Shown here: positions 1-8,812 of the stretch, piece by piece
Position numbering within the stretch: the stretch's first letter is position 1
Layout of the letters: each line of letters starts with the position of its first letter
Source of the DNA: Candidatus Nanopelagicales bacterium
Lineage (GTDB): Bacteria; Actinomycetota; Actinomycetes; S36-B12; GCA-2699445
DNA length: 64,000 nt
Assembly: GCA_037045355.1 (NCBI GenBank)
Contig: JBAOHO010000026.1
Location: forward strand, 186,001 to 250,000
Direction: 5' to 3'
Made by a program: the position numbers and the translations under genes
Notes under the pieces: generated by a model
The model's input: the letters and a program-made list of their open reading frames with translations, nothing else
Databases searched by the model: none
Told to the model about the DNA's origin: nothing

Positions 1-1
1 G

Positions 2-1112
2 CGCAGCGCCCCGATCGACTGCCTGACGGACGCCGAGCTGGACGAATGGATCGCGCTCGACGGCGAACCTGATTCGCAGCAGGAGCAGCAGGAGTTGCTG
101 GACGCGGCGCGCGATTTCGGCAAGGCGTGCGAGGAGCGGTCCGCGCAGATGCTCCCGTACGTCGATACCGAATCGGTGGTCAAGGACCTGGACATCCTCA
201 GGGCGGCACTGGGAGAGCGGCGACTGAACTACCTGGGCTTCTCCTACGGCACCATGATCGGCGCCCTGTACGCCGACCGATTCGGACCCAAGACGCGCCG
301 GATGGTGCTGGACGGGGCGCTCCCTCCCCAGTTGACCATCGATGAGATCGGACTTGGGCAGGCGAAGGGGTTCGACAAAGCACTACGTCGCTACGTCGAG
401 GACTGCCAGACCAAGTCAGACTGCCCGGTCGCAGGGGAGTCCGTCGACGAAGGTGTGCGCAAGGTCCAGGATTTCCTCGACAGTCTGGATGAGCAGCCCC
501 TCCCCGCCGGCGACGGTCGGGAGCTCAACCAAGGCCTGGGCGCCGGTGCGGTGCTGTATCACCTGTACTTCCCGTTCGCGGGGGATTGGGATTCCCTGTC
601 GGACGGCCTGCGCGACGCCTTCGCCGGCGATGGACGCCGACTCCTCGACATGTTCTACGAGCGTCTTGAGCGCAGCCCGGACGGCAAGTACGCCAACAAC
701 TCGCAGGAAGTGTTCTACGCCGTGAACTGCCTCGACCGCGGTAGCGACGCAGATATCGGAGAAACTGCGCAGGCAAGCGGATGAGTGGGCTCAAGAGGCC
801 CCGGTATTCGGTCGATATCTCGCCTGGACGGAAGCCGCGTGCTCCGAGTGGCCGGTGGCGGCGACCGGGGAACCTGAAGAGGTCACGGCCGCCGATGCGG
901 GGCCGATCCTGGTCATCGGCAACACGAACGATCCGGCCACCCCGCTGGAGTGGGCGCAACTCCTGGCTGACCGGCTGGCCGACGCCCACCTGATCGTCTG
1001 GGAGTCCGATGGGCACACCGCCTACGGCAACGGGTCGTCGTGTGTGGACGATGCCGTCGACGCCTACCTGGTGGACGGTGAACTGCCACCTGCGGACCTC
1101 GTATGTCGGTGA
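2..1112 (+). CDS. TAP-like alpha/beta hydrolase (tripeptidyl aminopeptidase family), 5' truncated, frameshifted
   Basis: Likely a secreted serine peptidase that removes short N-terminal peptides. The left edge cuts off the N-terminus. The visible part has the nucleophile elbow GFSYGT (serine near base 245), then the TAP C-terminal block with the acid region NTNDPATP and the catalytic histidine in GHTAYG (base ~1015), followed by the usual GSSCVD and a closing Cys. The first part reads in frame 2 to a TGA at 782, the rest in frame 3. Homology to the family crosses smoothly if one G near 758 is extra, so this is one gene with a +1 frameshift, real or from assembly. It runs in the same direction as the NlpC/P60 gene after a 108-base gap that carries its own promoter. 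Confidence 0.8.
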
Positions 1113-1205
1113 CCGCCACGTCCACCCTCGACCTCTGTCGCAGGTGGGTCACAATCGTGTGGCCGAAGTTCTCAAACTGGCCCACATCATTGAGCTCGGC
1201 CCACC

Positions 1206-1211
1206 TATGAT
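1206..1211 (+). promoter_or_regulatory. -10 element TATGAT before the NlpC/P60 gene
   Basis: TATGAT lies 9 bases before the ATG at 1221. A transcript would start at or just before the start codon, giving a leaderless or nearly leaderless mRNA. No Shine-Dalgarno sequence is present. No clear -35 box at the usual distance. Confidence 0.5.
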
Positions 1212-1220
1212 GGGACGGCA

Positions 1221-3182
1221 ATGACGAGCTACACCCGCGCAGCAGCGGGTGCACTTCTCCTGGCTCTGACGTCGGCAGGAATCGCGGCGCCGGCCAGTGC
1301 TGTGCCCGTGCTGCCCGCTGAGGATCCGGCGCCCACGGCGACGTCGGATCCGCTCACCGCGCAGATCACCGAAACGACCGATCAACTGCAGACCGACCTC
1401 ACCGAGATGCGTGCGCAGCAGACAGCTGCCCAAGAGCGCTACCTCGCCGCGCGGACGAAGGCCGCCAAACTGCGCAAACTGGTGGCCGCCAACCAGTCCG
1501 CGGCTGACGAGGCGCGACTCGTCGTCGGCCAGTACGCCCGATCGATCTACATGAACGGTTCGACGGACCTCAGCGTCCTCGCCTCGATGATCGACACGGC
1601 CGACCCCAACGAGCTGATGGACCGAGCCGACGAGGCGCTGCGGGTCGGAGATCGCAAAGACGATCAGTACGACGACGCCATGGCATTGCTGAAGCGCAAC
1701 CAGGAGGTCAAAGAGCAGGCCGACTCCGCGCAACTGGCCGCTGAGGCGAGCCTGCAGACGATCTCGACCCAGGTCCAAGGGCTGCAACGCCAGTTGGCCG
1801 ACGTGGCCAACCAGTGGGCCGACCATCTGGCCGGAATGGACGGCATGCTCGACCCGGCTCAGGCCAAGGCGAACAGTGACGCGGCGTCACAGTGGGCCGA
1901 CTACCTCACGCGCCTGGCGGACCTGAGGGCTCCCAGCATCACGGTGGACGAACTGACGAAGGACAAGCCACCGCAAGGCGTCAGCCGAAGCCGAAAGAAC
2001 CCCGGGGTCGGGACGTACCGCTCAAACGGCGACTCCGTCACTGCACTGCCGGACCGAGTCATCGCCGCCGTCACCTACGCGGTATCGACCCTCGGCACTT
2101 CCTACCAGTGGCGCAAGAACACCGACTCGGAGATGGACTGTTCCGCGCTTGTCGATCGAGCATGGAATGTTCCCACGATCCCTCGCAGCAAGCGGACCAA
2201 TGCCCGAGCGCTGGTCGCGGACGGTGTCAGTGGCCTCGCCGCGAACATCAAGTTCATCCCCGAGGATCGGATGAGTGTGGGCGATGTCGTCTTTATCGCC
2301 GATCCGGGGCGCGGCGTGAACCACACCGGGATCGTCCTCGACAACGACACGATGATTGCCGGAGACGCTCGCACCGGCGGCGTCAATGCCGTGCCCATCC
2401 CCAAGCCCCGCGTGTGGCAGGTGGGAAGGCTGTCGCTGAAGCCCCCCAAACGCGGCAACTTCGTCCCCAAGGCGTCCCAGAAGCCATTCCAGTGCGGCAT
2501 GGACCCAGCGGACTTCATCACCACCCCCGATGGGAAGGTGCTGGCCGACCCGCGGATCTGCCCGCCGAAGCCCGCGGTGTTCTCCGAGGCGCATATGCAG
2601 CCGGCGGCCATCACCGGTGGACGCTGCGCCGGTGCCCTGTGGCCGCAGTTGACCATCATCGGCGGCTGGCGGCCCAGCGACCCCTATCCGGACCATCCGT
2701 CGGGTCGGGCGCTGGACATCATGATGCCGGCGGGATGTTCCACCGACCCGGCCAACATCGCGCTCGGCACGGCCATCGCCGAGTTCTTCATGGCCAATGC
2801 CGCGAAGTTCCACGTGCAGTACATCATCTGGCAGCAGCGCATCTGGAACGCCGAGACCGAGACGCCCAAGCGGGTCATCGACTGGCGCGGCATGTCCAAC
2901 CGCGGGGGCTGCACGGCGAACCATCAGGACCACGTCCACGTGTCCTTCATCGGACCCAACACCGTCTCAGCGGCGCCAGCTCCCGCCGACACCAGCGATG
3001 ACTCAGGTCCCGGATCGCGGCCCGGCTCAGGCGCCGGCTCCAAGTCCGGCTCCGACGCCGGCAAGGACACCACGGACAAGCCCAATGCGCCCGACAACGC
3101 GAGTGGGTCCCCTGACTCCTCGAGCGGCACGCCCGACACCTCCGCCGGCGATTCCGACACCGCGGGGCGCAAGCGCAACTGA
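1221..3182 (+). CDS. Secreted NlpC/P60 peptidoglycan hydrolase with C-terminal LAS/VldE-like domain
   Basis: 653-residue exported wall enzyme. Residues 1-28 form a Sec signal peptide ending in ASA. Residues ~45-235 are a charged, alanine-rich coiled coil of the RipA/PcsB kind. Residues ~270-410 are the NlpC/P60 cysteine peptidase: catalytic Cys307 in DCSAL and His368 in NHTGIV. Residues ~430-580 resemble the ARB-07466/VldE-like C-terminal domain: HPSGRALDIMM (His492, Asp499) and HQDHVHVS (568-575), a possible metal site. Residues from ~585 are a low-complexity Ser/Gly/Asp/Pro tail. NlpC/P60 enzymes of this build cut peptide stems and are needed for daughter-cell separation in related actinobacteria; the role here is inferred. 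A second gene at 27.7-29.3 kb carries the same C-terminal fold on a different N-terminal module. Confidence 0.85.
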   Translation: MTSYTRAAAGALLLALTSAGIAAPASAVPVLPAEDPAPTATSDPLTAQITETTDQLQTDLTEMRAQQTAAQERYLAARTKAAKLRKLVAANQSAADEARLVVGQYARSIYMNGSTDLSVLASMIDTADPNELMDRADEALRVGDRKDDQYDDAMALLKRNQEVKEQADSAQLAAEASLQTISTQVQGLQRQLADVANQWADHLAGMDGMLDPAQAKANSDAASQWADYLTRLADLRAPSITVDELTKDKPPQGVSRSRKNPGVGTYRSNGDSVTALPDRVIAAVTYAVSTLGTSYQWRKNTDSEMDCSALVDRAWNVPTIPRSKRTNARALVADGVSGLAANIKFIPEDRMSVGDVVFIADPGRGVNHTGIVLDNDTMIAGDARTGGVNAVPIPKPRVWQVGRLSLKPPKRGNFVPKASQKPFQCGMDPADFITTPDGKVLADPRICPPKPAVFSEAHMQPAAITGGRCAGALWPQLTIIGGWRPSDPYPDHPSGRALDIMMPAGCSTDPANIALGTAIAEFFMANAAKFHVQYIIWQQRIWNAETETPKRVIDWRGMSNRGGCTANHQDHVHVSFIGPNTVSAAPAPADTSDDSGPGSRPGSGAGSKSGSDAGKDTTDKPNAPDNASGSPDSSSGTPDTSAGDSDTAGRKRN

Positions 3183-3264
3183 CGGGCGGATGAGAGCCGC
3201 TCGGGCCGTGACGGTAGTTTCTTCCCCAACTCGAGTTTCCTGCCCAACACCGACTGGAGGACGC

Positions 3265-4641
3265 ATGGACGATCAGGTGCGCAGGCACAAATACACGCTC
3301 GACGAGGACCAGATCCCGACCGCCTGGTACAACATCATCCCGGACCTGCCCGCACCCCCGCCGCCACCGCTGCATCCGGGCACGATGGAACCCGTCGGCC
3401 CCGAGGATCTGGCGCCCCTGTTCCCCATGGCACTGATCGAGCAGGAAGTCAGCGCTGAGCGGTTCATCGACATCCCCGGCGGAGTCCTCGACGTCTATCG
3501 CCAGTGGCGGCCCACGCCGCTGTTCCGCGCCCATCGGCTCGAGCAAGCGTTGGGTACCCCCGCGCGCATCTACTACAAGTACGAGGGTGTGTCCCCAGCC
3601 GGCTCGCACAAGCCGAACACAGCCGTCCCACAGGCCTACTACAACAAGGCTGAAGGGGTCTCCAAGCTCACGACAGAGACCGGAGCAGGACAGTGGGGCA
3701 CGGCTCTGGCGTTTGCGTGCGCCCTATACGACATGCAGTGCGAGGTCTGGCAGGTGGGCGCGTCCTACGACGCCAAGCCCTACCGCCGCTTGATGATCGA
3801 GGCCTTCGGGGGCGTCGTGCATCGGTCCCCGAGCGACCTCACCGAAGCCGGCCGGGCTTTGGCGGCTGACCCTGCCAATCTCTCCGGATCCCTGGGGATC
3901 GCGATCTCCGAGGCGGTCGAGGTGGCCGCTCAGAATCCGGAGGTGCGCTACGCGCTCGGCTCGGTGCTCAACCACGTTCTGCTGCATCAGACCGTCATCG
4001 GTGAGGAGGCTCTGCTGCAGATGGAGATGGCTGGGGACACACCCACACTGATCGTGGGTTGCACGGGCGGCGGATCCAACTTCGCCGGCCTGTCGTTCCC
4101 GTTCCTGCGCGAGAAGATGGCCGGGAACATCTCGCCGCGCATCCTCGCGGCAGAACCCGCTTCGTGCCCGTCATTGACCCGGGGTACCTACGCCTACGAC
4201 TTCGGCGACACCGCCGGGATGACGCCGCTGATGAAGATGCACACATTGGGCCATGACTTCGTGCCCGATCCCATCCACGCCGGTGGATTGCGCTACCACG
4301 GCATGGCGCCCCTGATCTCGCACGTCTACGAGCTGGGGTTGATGGACGCCGAGTCGGTCCCGCAGACCGAGTGCTTTGAGGCCGCCGTGCAGTTCGCGCG
4401 CACCGAGGGAATCGTTCCTGCGCCGGAACCCACTCACGCACTCGCCCTGGCCGTCCGCGAAGCGCTCAAGGCCAAAGAGACCGGTGAAGAAACTGTCATC
4501 CTGACGGCGCTATGTGGCCACGGGCACTTCGACCTGTCCGCCTATGACGACTTCTTGAACGGTCGGATGACCGACGAGAACGTCACCGAGGAGCGGTTGT
4601 CCGTGGCTCTGGAGACTCTGCCGCAGGTTCCCGTCGGCTGA
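3265..4641 (+). CDS. TrpB-like pyridoxal-phosphate enzyme (TrpB2 type)
   Basis: 458 residues, longer than classical TrpB (~400), with the N-terminal proline-rich extension (Pro-Ala-Pro run near residue 32) typical of the TrpB2 group. The PLP lysine is in GSHKPNTA, the glycine-rich phosphate cup is CTGGGSNFAG, and GAGQWG follows. TrpB condenses indole and serine to tryptophan; TrpB2 proteins often act without a TrpA partner, and there is no trpA or other trp gene nearby, so indole salvage or another beta-replacement is possible. The start is the ATG at 3265, preceded by GGAGG at 3256-3260; the frame stays open further upstream only as overlap with the previous gene. The next gene follows after 2 bases, so they are probably co-translated. 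Confidence 0.88.
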   Translation: MDDQVRRHKYTLDEDQIPTAWYNIIPDLPAPPPPPLHPGTMEPVGPEDLAPLFPMALIEQEVSAERFIDIPGGVLDVYRQWRPTPLFRAHRLEQALGTPARIYYKYEGVSPAGSHKPNTAVPQAYYNKAEGVSKLTTETGAGQWGTALAFACALYDMQCEVWQVGASYDAKPYRRLMIEAFGGVVHRSPSDLTEAGRALAADPANLSGSLGIAISEAVEVAAQNPEVRYALGSVLNHVLLHQTVIGEEALLQMEMAGDTPTLIVGCTGGGSNFAGLSFPFLREKMAGNISPRILAAEPASCPSLTRGTYAYDFGDTAGMTPLMKMHTLGHDFVPDPIHAGGLRYHGMAPLISHVYELGLMDAESVPQTECFEAAVQFARTEGIVPAPEPTHALALAVREALKAKETGEETVILTALCGHGHFDLSAYDDFLNGRMTDENVTEERLSVALETLPQVPVG

Positions 4642-4643
4642 CC

Positions 4644-5156
4644 ATGTTCTTTCTCGCACCTTGGGTCATCGCCCTCATCGGGTTCGTCCTGCATGTGTTC
4701 TTGGACCGATCACCGCAGCACCGGACGTCCCACCGGGTGATTGAACTCGCCCTGTTGTGGAACCTCGTGTTCTTCGGAGCCTGGAGCATCCTCGGCGGCC
4801 TCGGACACATTGGGCCCACCTCAGGCGCGCTCGCCGAACAGATCGGATACACCCAGTCGATGTTCCAGTGGGAGGTCGGTTGGGCCGACATCGCACTCGG
4901 TGTGCTCGGGATCGGCTGCGCCTGGAAATCCGGTCGCGGCGGATGGATGACGGCGGCCGTCGTGACGCTCGTCATTATGTACTGGGGCGATGCCATCGGG
5001 CACGTCATGGAGCTTGTCGCCCATGACAACCAAGCCCCCAGCAACGTTTGGGCGATCCCCAGCGATGTCCTGCAGCCGCTGCTGGCGGCCATCCTGCTCG
5101 TGCTGTACCGGCGTGGGCAGCCGGCCGTAGAGAGCGTCGCGTCCACAACCGCTTGA
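4644..5156 (+). CDS. Small integral membrane protein, DUF6790-like
   Basis: 170 residues with four predicted membrane helices (approx. 4-20, 34-54, 82-125 as two, 133-152). The pattern HRVIELALLWNLVFFGAW and the later WGDAIGH resemble the DUF6790 family as I recall it; no function is known. The ATG begins 2 bases after the stop of the TrpB2 gene, so expression probably depends on it. No separate Shine-Dalgarno is visible beyond the end of that gene. Confidence 0.7.
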   Translation: MFFLAPWVIALIGFVLHVFLDRSPQHRTSHRVIELALLWNLVFFGAWSILGGLGHIGPTSGALAEQIGYTQSMFQWEVGWADIALGVLGIGCAWKSGRGGWMTAAVVTLVIMYWGDAIGHVMELVAHDNQAPSNVWAIPSDVLQPLLAAILLVLYRRGQPAVESVASTTA

Positions 5157-5186
5157 GCCGCGCACTGACCGGACACCATCTCTCAT

Positions 5187-5282
5187 GGCCGGAGGAAGAC
5201 GCTCTCTTGGGGCCGGAGGAAGGCGCTCTCTTGGGGCCGGAGGAAGGCGCTCTCTTGGGGCCGGAGGAAGGCGCTTCCTTGG
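5187..5282. repeat. Tandem array, 4 x 24 bp
   Basis: Four contiguous 24-base units at 5187, 5211, 5235 and 5259, each starting GGCCGGAGGA and ending CTCTCTTGG. Units 2 and 3 are identical, unit 1 differs by one base and unit 4 by a few near its end. The array sits in the 221-base gap between the convergent genes ending at 5156 and 5378. The unit is a multiple of three and stays open in all three forward frames, which yields spurious short ORFs. No inverted repeat within a unit is obvious. Confidence 0.95.
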
Positions 5283-5377
5283 CCGGGACGAAGAACTCGA
5301 CCGGGCACACCAACTCGGCCGAAGGAGGTCGGCCGGAGCTGGGCCGGAGAGCAGGGTCGGGAAACTGGTCGGACCAG

Positions 5378-6295
5378 TCAGTGGCCAGGGATCCCGGTGA
5401 CTCGCGGCGAGAAGGAAGCACCCTGATCGAGGCTCTCCCAGATCTTGTCACCGGCGAGGACGTTGAGCCGAGTGCCGTTGGCGGCCAGCGCTGCGGGCTG
5501 CCCGTCGACCTCACCGGCCTTGCGCCAGTCCTTGCCGGAGTCGGTTGAGGAGTGCACCGCCCCCTCAGGGGTGACGCCCCAGAGTTGGTCGTCGGTCCAC
5601 GCCACGAGCGCGATCACCGGTGCGCCCGCGATGGGCGTCCACGTCCTGCCGCCGTCCGTGCTGGCGATCGGCCCGTCCTGAGTGGTCCCCACGGCTTGCC
5701 GCGCGTTGCGGGGGTTGATGGCGATGTCGAATGGTCCCGGCCCGACAGTGTCCCAGTTGTCGCCGCCATCGGTGGATCGCCAGAGCATGCCGTCGCCGGA
5801 GTTGACGCCCAACACGACATCACCAGCGGCAGCCAGTCGATGGAAGTCCACCTGCCCGGTCAGCGACACAGGTTTCCACGTCTTGCCCTCGTCGGCGGAC
5901 TGCAGTAAGCCCAGATCCGGGGGAGCGTCCATATCCGGCCCTGGATGTCCGGAGGCGAGCCAACGGTCGTCGGCAATAGTGAATCCCATGACATCGAACG
6001 GTTCGCTGACCCGTCGAGGTGGTTCACCGGGTGGCTGGCTGAACAGTCCCTGATGGCTGCCGATCAGCAAGGTGTCCGTGCTGAGGCTCAGGTTGTGGAT
6101 GTGCTGTAGGGCGGCTGAGTCGGCGGTGACCTCGATGGTCGTCGGCTGAGGCGAAGGGGGGGCCGGTTTCGGGGTCGTCTGTGAGGTCGGTGAGAGGGGC
6201 GGTGCCGGTTCTGCCGCGGGTGAAGTGGCGCACCCGGCGACAAGTCCGATCACCAGCATCGCCGAGGCCGACGCGATCGTCCCGGTTCGGTTCAT
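5378..6295 (-). CDS. BNR/Asp-box repeat lipoprotein, F510_1955-type
   Basis: 305 residues. Lipoprotein signal peptide with lipobox VAGC at residues ~18-21, a Pro/Thr/Ser-rich linker, then a predicted beta-propeller. At least five Asp-box-like motifs S-x-D-x-G-x-x-W are visible (SADEGKTW, STDGGDNW, STDGGRTW, STDSGKDW, SLDQGASF). This matches the small protein family NCBI calls F510_1955 glycosylhydrolase, but no catalytic residues for a sialidase are evident and hydrolase activity is unproven. The ATG (top base 6295) overlaps the DUF305 stop by ATGA, so it is the third gene of the multicopper oxidase operon. An exported sensor or scavenger role linked to copper is an inference from context. 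Confidence 0.8.
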   Translation of the reverse strand: MNRTGTIASASAMLVIGLVAGCATSPAAEPAPPLSPTSQTTPKPAPPSPQPTTIEVTADSAALQHIHNLSLSTDTLLIGSHQGLFSQPPGEPPRRVSEPFDVMGFTIADDRWLASGHPGPDMDAPPDLGLLQSADEGKTWKPVSLTGQVDFHRLAAAGDVVLGVNSGDGMLWRSTDGGDNWDTVGPGPFDIAINPRNARQAVGTTQDGPIASTDGGRTWTPIAGAPVIALVAWTDDQLWGVTPEGAVHSSTDSGKDWRKAGEVDGQPAALAANGTRLNVLAGDKIWESLDQGASFSPRVTGIPGH

Positions 6296-6921
6296 GGCGC
6301 CAGCAACTCCTTCATGGTGTCGATCTCCTTCTTCTGGGCGGCGATGATCTGATCGGCCAGTGTTGTGACTTTTGGGTTCCCGGGCTGCGCCTTGACTTGT
6401 TCGGCCATCAGGACCGCTCCTTCGTGGTGGGCGATCATCATCTGCAGCCACATGGAGTCGAACTCTGTCCCCTCGGCTTGGCTCAGTCTGGCCATGTCTT
6501 CGGCGGCCATCATTCCCGACATGGTCATCCCTGCCATGTCGTGACCACCGTGGTCCATGCTGGCCATGTCCTCTCCGGCGCCGGGCATGGCGGTCGGGGC
6601 GCCCCATTGCTCCAGCCACGTTGTCATCTGCTCGATCTCCGGATCCTGCGCTCCCTTGATTGCTGTAGCCAGCTCGCGCACCTCAGGTGACGCCTTGGCC
6701 TGTGGGTCGAGGGCGAAGTCGGCCATCTCGATGGCCTGCTGGTGGTGCGGGATCATCGACTGCGCAAAGACGATGTCTGCTGCGGTCTCCGTGTCGGACA
6801 CAGCTGCCGAGGCCGCCGGGGTGGCCTCGTTTCCCGCGTCCGTTGGTGTGCTGCAGGCGGCTGCGGACGCGGCCAGGACAGCGGCGAGTATTGCGGCGGT
6901 GAGGGCGCGGTGCTCGTTCAT
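6292..6921 (-). CDS. DUF305 lipoprotein (copper-associated)
   Basis: 209 residues. Lipobox ASAAAC near residue 23, then two DUF305/ferritin-like repeats: SMIPHHQQAIEMA and MIAHHEGAVLMA, each with a His-His pair, separated by a Met/His-rich stretch (MDHGGHDMAGMTMSGMM). The Met/His content and position beside a multicopper oxidase suggest copper binding at the outer membrane surface face of the cytoplasmic membrane. It overlaps both neighbours by 4 bases (ATGA), so the three genes form one translationally coupled operon. Confidence 0.9.
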   Translation of the reverse strand: MNEHRALTAAILAAVLAASAAACSTPTDAGNEATPAASAAVSDTETAADIVFAQSMIPHHQQAIEMADFALDPQAKASPEVRELATAIKGAQDPEIEQMTTWLEQWGAPTAMPGAGEDMASMDHGGHDMAGMTMSGMMAAEDMARLSQAEGTEFDSMWLQMMIAHHEGAVLMAEQVKAQPGNPKVTTLADQIIAAQKKEIDTMKELLAP

Positions 6922-8399
6922 TGGGCTGGTTCCTCCTCGGTGGTGTAGTCCAGGCGGGTCATCATGCCCGCCTCAGCGTGATAGGCGTTGTGGCAATGGA
7001 CCATCCATTGCCCGGGGTTGTTTGCTGCGAAGTCCACGTTCACGGCCCCCATGGGTGGGATCAGCACGGTGTCCTTGCGCGCCCCCGTGCCGCCCGCGTC
7101 GCCGAGCTGGAAAGTGTGGCCGTGCAGGTGAACTGGGTGCGACATCATTGACATGTTCGAGATCCGAAGCCGACCCGCTTCGCCTTGCCTGATGGTCAAC
7201 GGGGTCGCGTGGTCATGTGTCGCACCGTTGATGGTCCAGACGTAGGGAGCCATTGAACCCCCCAGCGCAATGTTCTGCAGACTGTCGGGGTCGCGGGCAG
7301 GCAGAGCCGCGGACTCGGACACCTGCAGTGCACCCAGGTTCAAGGGGTAGCGGTTGAGTTCCGCGGGACGTGCCGTGACAGGGGGTGCGGCTGCGGAGCG
7401 GGAGGTGCGCACGACCGCGCGGGCGAGTCCGGGCTTGCCCACGGGTTCGGCGACCAGCGCGAAGGCTCCATCGGAGAGGTCGACAATCGCGTCATACCGT
7501 TCCCCCATCCCGATGCGGAGTGCGGAGGTGGCCACCGGGCGCACCGGGTAGCCGTCGGTGTGCGTGACGCGCAACTGATGATCGGCGAGGGCGACCGTGA
7601 AGATCGTGTCAGCGCCCGCGTTGATGATGCGAAGCCGGACCCGGTCGCCTGGTCTCGCGGCCAGCGTCTCGGGGTCGTCGTCCGGACGCCCGTTGATCAG
7701 ATGCAGCGGATACGTTACATCTCCGCCATCCGACATCATGCCGCCGTGGCCCATCCCCATCTCAGGGCCGGCTTTGTCGCCGGCGGCGACCAGGTCGGCG
7801 AAGATCTGGTCCGGCGTCTGGCCCACGCCATCGGTCCAGTCGTCCAGTACGACGACCCATTCGGCGTCGTAGTCGCCGGGTTCGCGGGGGTCGTCGATGA
7901 TGAATGGCGCATACAGGCCCCGATCCAGCTGCAAACCGGTGTGTGGGTGAAACCAGTGGGTGCCGGGATCGGGGACAGTGAAGTCGAAGTCGAAGTCGCC
8001 GCCGGACTCGATGGCGGGTGTGGTGACCCCCGGTACTCCATCCATGTCGTTGCGGATCGCCAGGCCGTGCCAGTGAACGCTGGTCGACTCGGGCAGAGAG
8101 TTATGGACCGCCACTGTGACCCGATCACCCGCCGTGGCGCGGAACGCCTTGCCCGGAACCGAGTCACCGTAAGCCCATGTCGAGGTGATACGCCCACCGA
8201 GATCCACCTGAACCTGCTTCGCCTGGAGTGTCATCGACCGCACGGCGCCGGTGGTGGGTCGGGCTGACTCCGCTGCCATGATCTCGCGCACACCGGTGAG
8301 GCCGGAAGAGCGTGTGCACGACGCCAGACTCAGGCTCGCCCCGGCGCCGAGCAGGCCCGCCAGCACTTGGCGACGGGTCAACGCCTTGTTGTTGGTCAC
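6918..8399 (-). CDS. Multicopper oxidase, Tat-exported lipoprotein
   Basis: 493 residues. Twin-arginine signal TRRQVL (Arg9-Arg10) ending in a lipobox-like ASC at Cys28. All four copper motifs are present: HWHG (109-112), HWFHPH (148-153), HPVHLHGH and, near 468-479, HCHNAYHAEAGMM with the type 1 Cys and axial Met. A Met/His-rich loop (MGMGHGGMMSDGGD) fits a cuprous oxidase of the CueO/CopA type. It probably oxidises Cu(I) outside the membrane. The GTG start has a weak -10 (CACCAT, 8407-8412) 7 bases upstream, and an 18-bp inverted repeat lies just beyond. It is divergent from a two-component system that probably controls it. Confidence 0.93.
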   Translation of the reverse strand: MTNNKALTRRQVLAGLLGAGASLSLASCTRSSGLTGVREIMAAESARPTTGAVRSMTLQAKQVQVDLGGRITSTWAYGDSVPGKAFRATAGDRVTVAVHNSLPESTSVHWHGLAIRNDMDGVPGVTTPAIESGGDFDFDFTVPDPGTHWFHPHTGLQLDRGLYAPFIIDDPREPGDYDAEWVVVLDDWTDGVGQTPDQIFADLVAAGDKAGPEMGMGHGGMMSDGGDVTYPLHLINGRPDDDPETLAARPGDRVRLRIINAGADTIFTVALADHQLRVTHTDGYPVRPVATSALRIGMGERYDAIVDLSDGAFALVAEPVGKPGLARAVVRTSRSAAAPPVTARPAELNRYPLNLGALQVSESAALPARDPDSLQNIALGGSMAPYVWTINGATHDHATPLTIRQGEAGRLRISNMSMMSHPVHLHGHTFQLGDAGGTGARKDTVLIPPMGAVNVDFAANNPGQWMVHCHNAYHAEAGMMTRLDYTTEEEPAQ

Positions 8400-8444
8400 G
8401 GCCCCGATGGTGGGATACGGGATCGCAGGTTCGACTGAGATTGC

Positions 8445-8486
8445 GTGAAGGTTTGATGAAGAAACCGATCTTCATCGAACCTTCAC
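8445..8486. promoter_or_regulatory. 18-bp inverted repeat between divergent copper operons (probable response-regulator operator)
   Basis: Left arm GTGAAGGTTTGATGAAGA (8445-8462) and right arm TCTTCATCGAACCTTCAC (8469-8486) pair at 17 of 18 positions around a 6-base centre. Each arm holds a direct repeat TTCA-N7-TTCA, period 11 bases, the spacing OmpR/PhoP-family regulators bind. So the site could hold two head-to-head regulator dimers, controlling the oxidase operon to the left and the SHOCT/regulator/kinase operon to the right. The edge lies about 33 bases upstream of the proposed oxidase -10. Binding by the adjacent response regulator is inference. Confidence 0.75.
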
Positions 8487-8551
8487 ACGTTCACCGGCCA
8501 GAGCATACGGCTCGGGAGTCAACATGGAGATGCAGTCCAAGGGAGGTCGCC

Positions 8552-8812
8552 ATGATGGGTTGGTCCAACCAGGGTTGGAACGGGTGGATGCTCGCCATGA
8601 TGCTGGCGTGGCCGCTCCTGGTGGCCATGGCGGTCTGGGCAGTCGTGGCGCTCACCCGCAGCGACCGTGCCCGGACTGATCGACAGACCCCTCGGCAGAT
8701 CCTGGATCGGCGGTTGGCCGCCGCGGACATCGACGCCGCACAGTACACCCATGCACGCGCACTGTTGGAGAATCGTTCCATGAGCGAGCCCACGACCACC
8801 GGTAGCGAGTGA
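8552..8812 (+). CDS. Small SHOCT-domain membrane protein
   Basis: 86 residues. One membrane helix (about 12-32) followed by a SHOCT domain with the usual PRQILDRRLAAADID...Y...ALL pattern. The ATG at 8552 has GGGAGGT at 8541-8547; the long open stretch upstream is not coding. SHOCT proteins of this shape are common beside copper/multicopper oxidase genes in actinobacteria, where their role is unknown. The last four bases (GTGA) are shared with the response regulator start. Confidence 0.88.
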   Translation: MMGWSNQGWNGWMLAMMLAWPLLVAMAVWAVVALTRSDRARTDRQTPRQILDRRLAAADIDAAQYTHARALLENRSMSEPTTTGSE

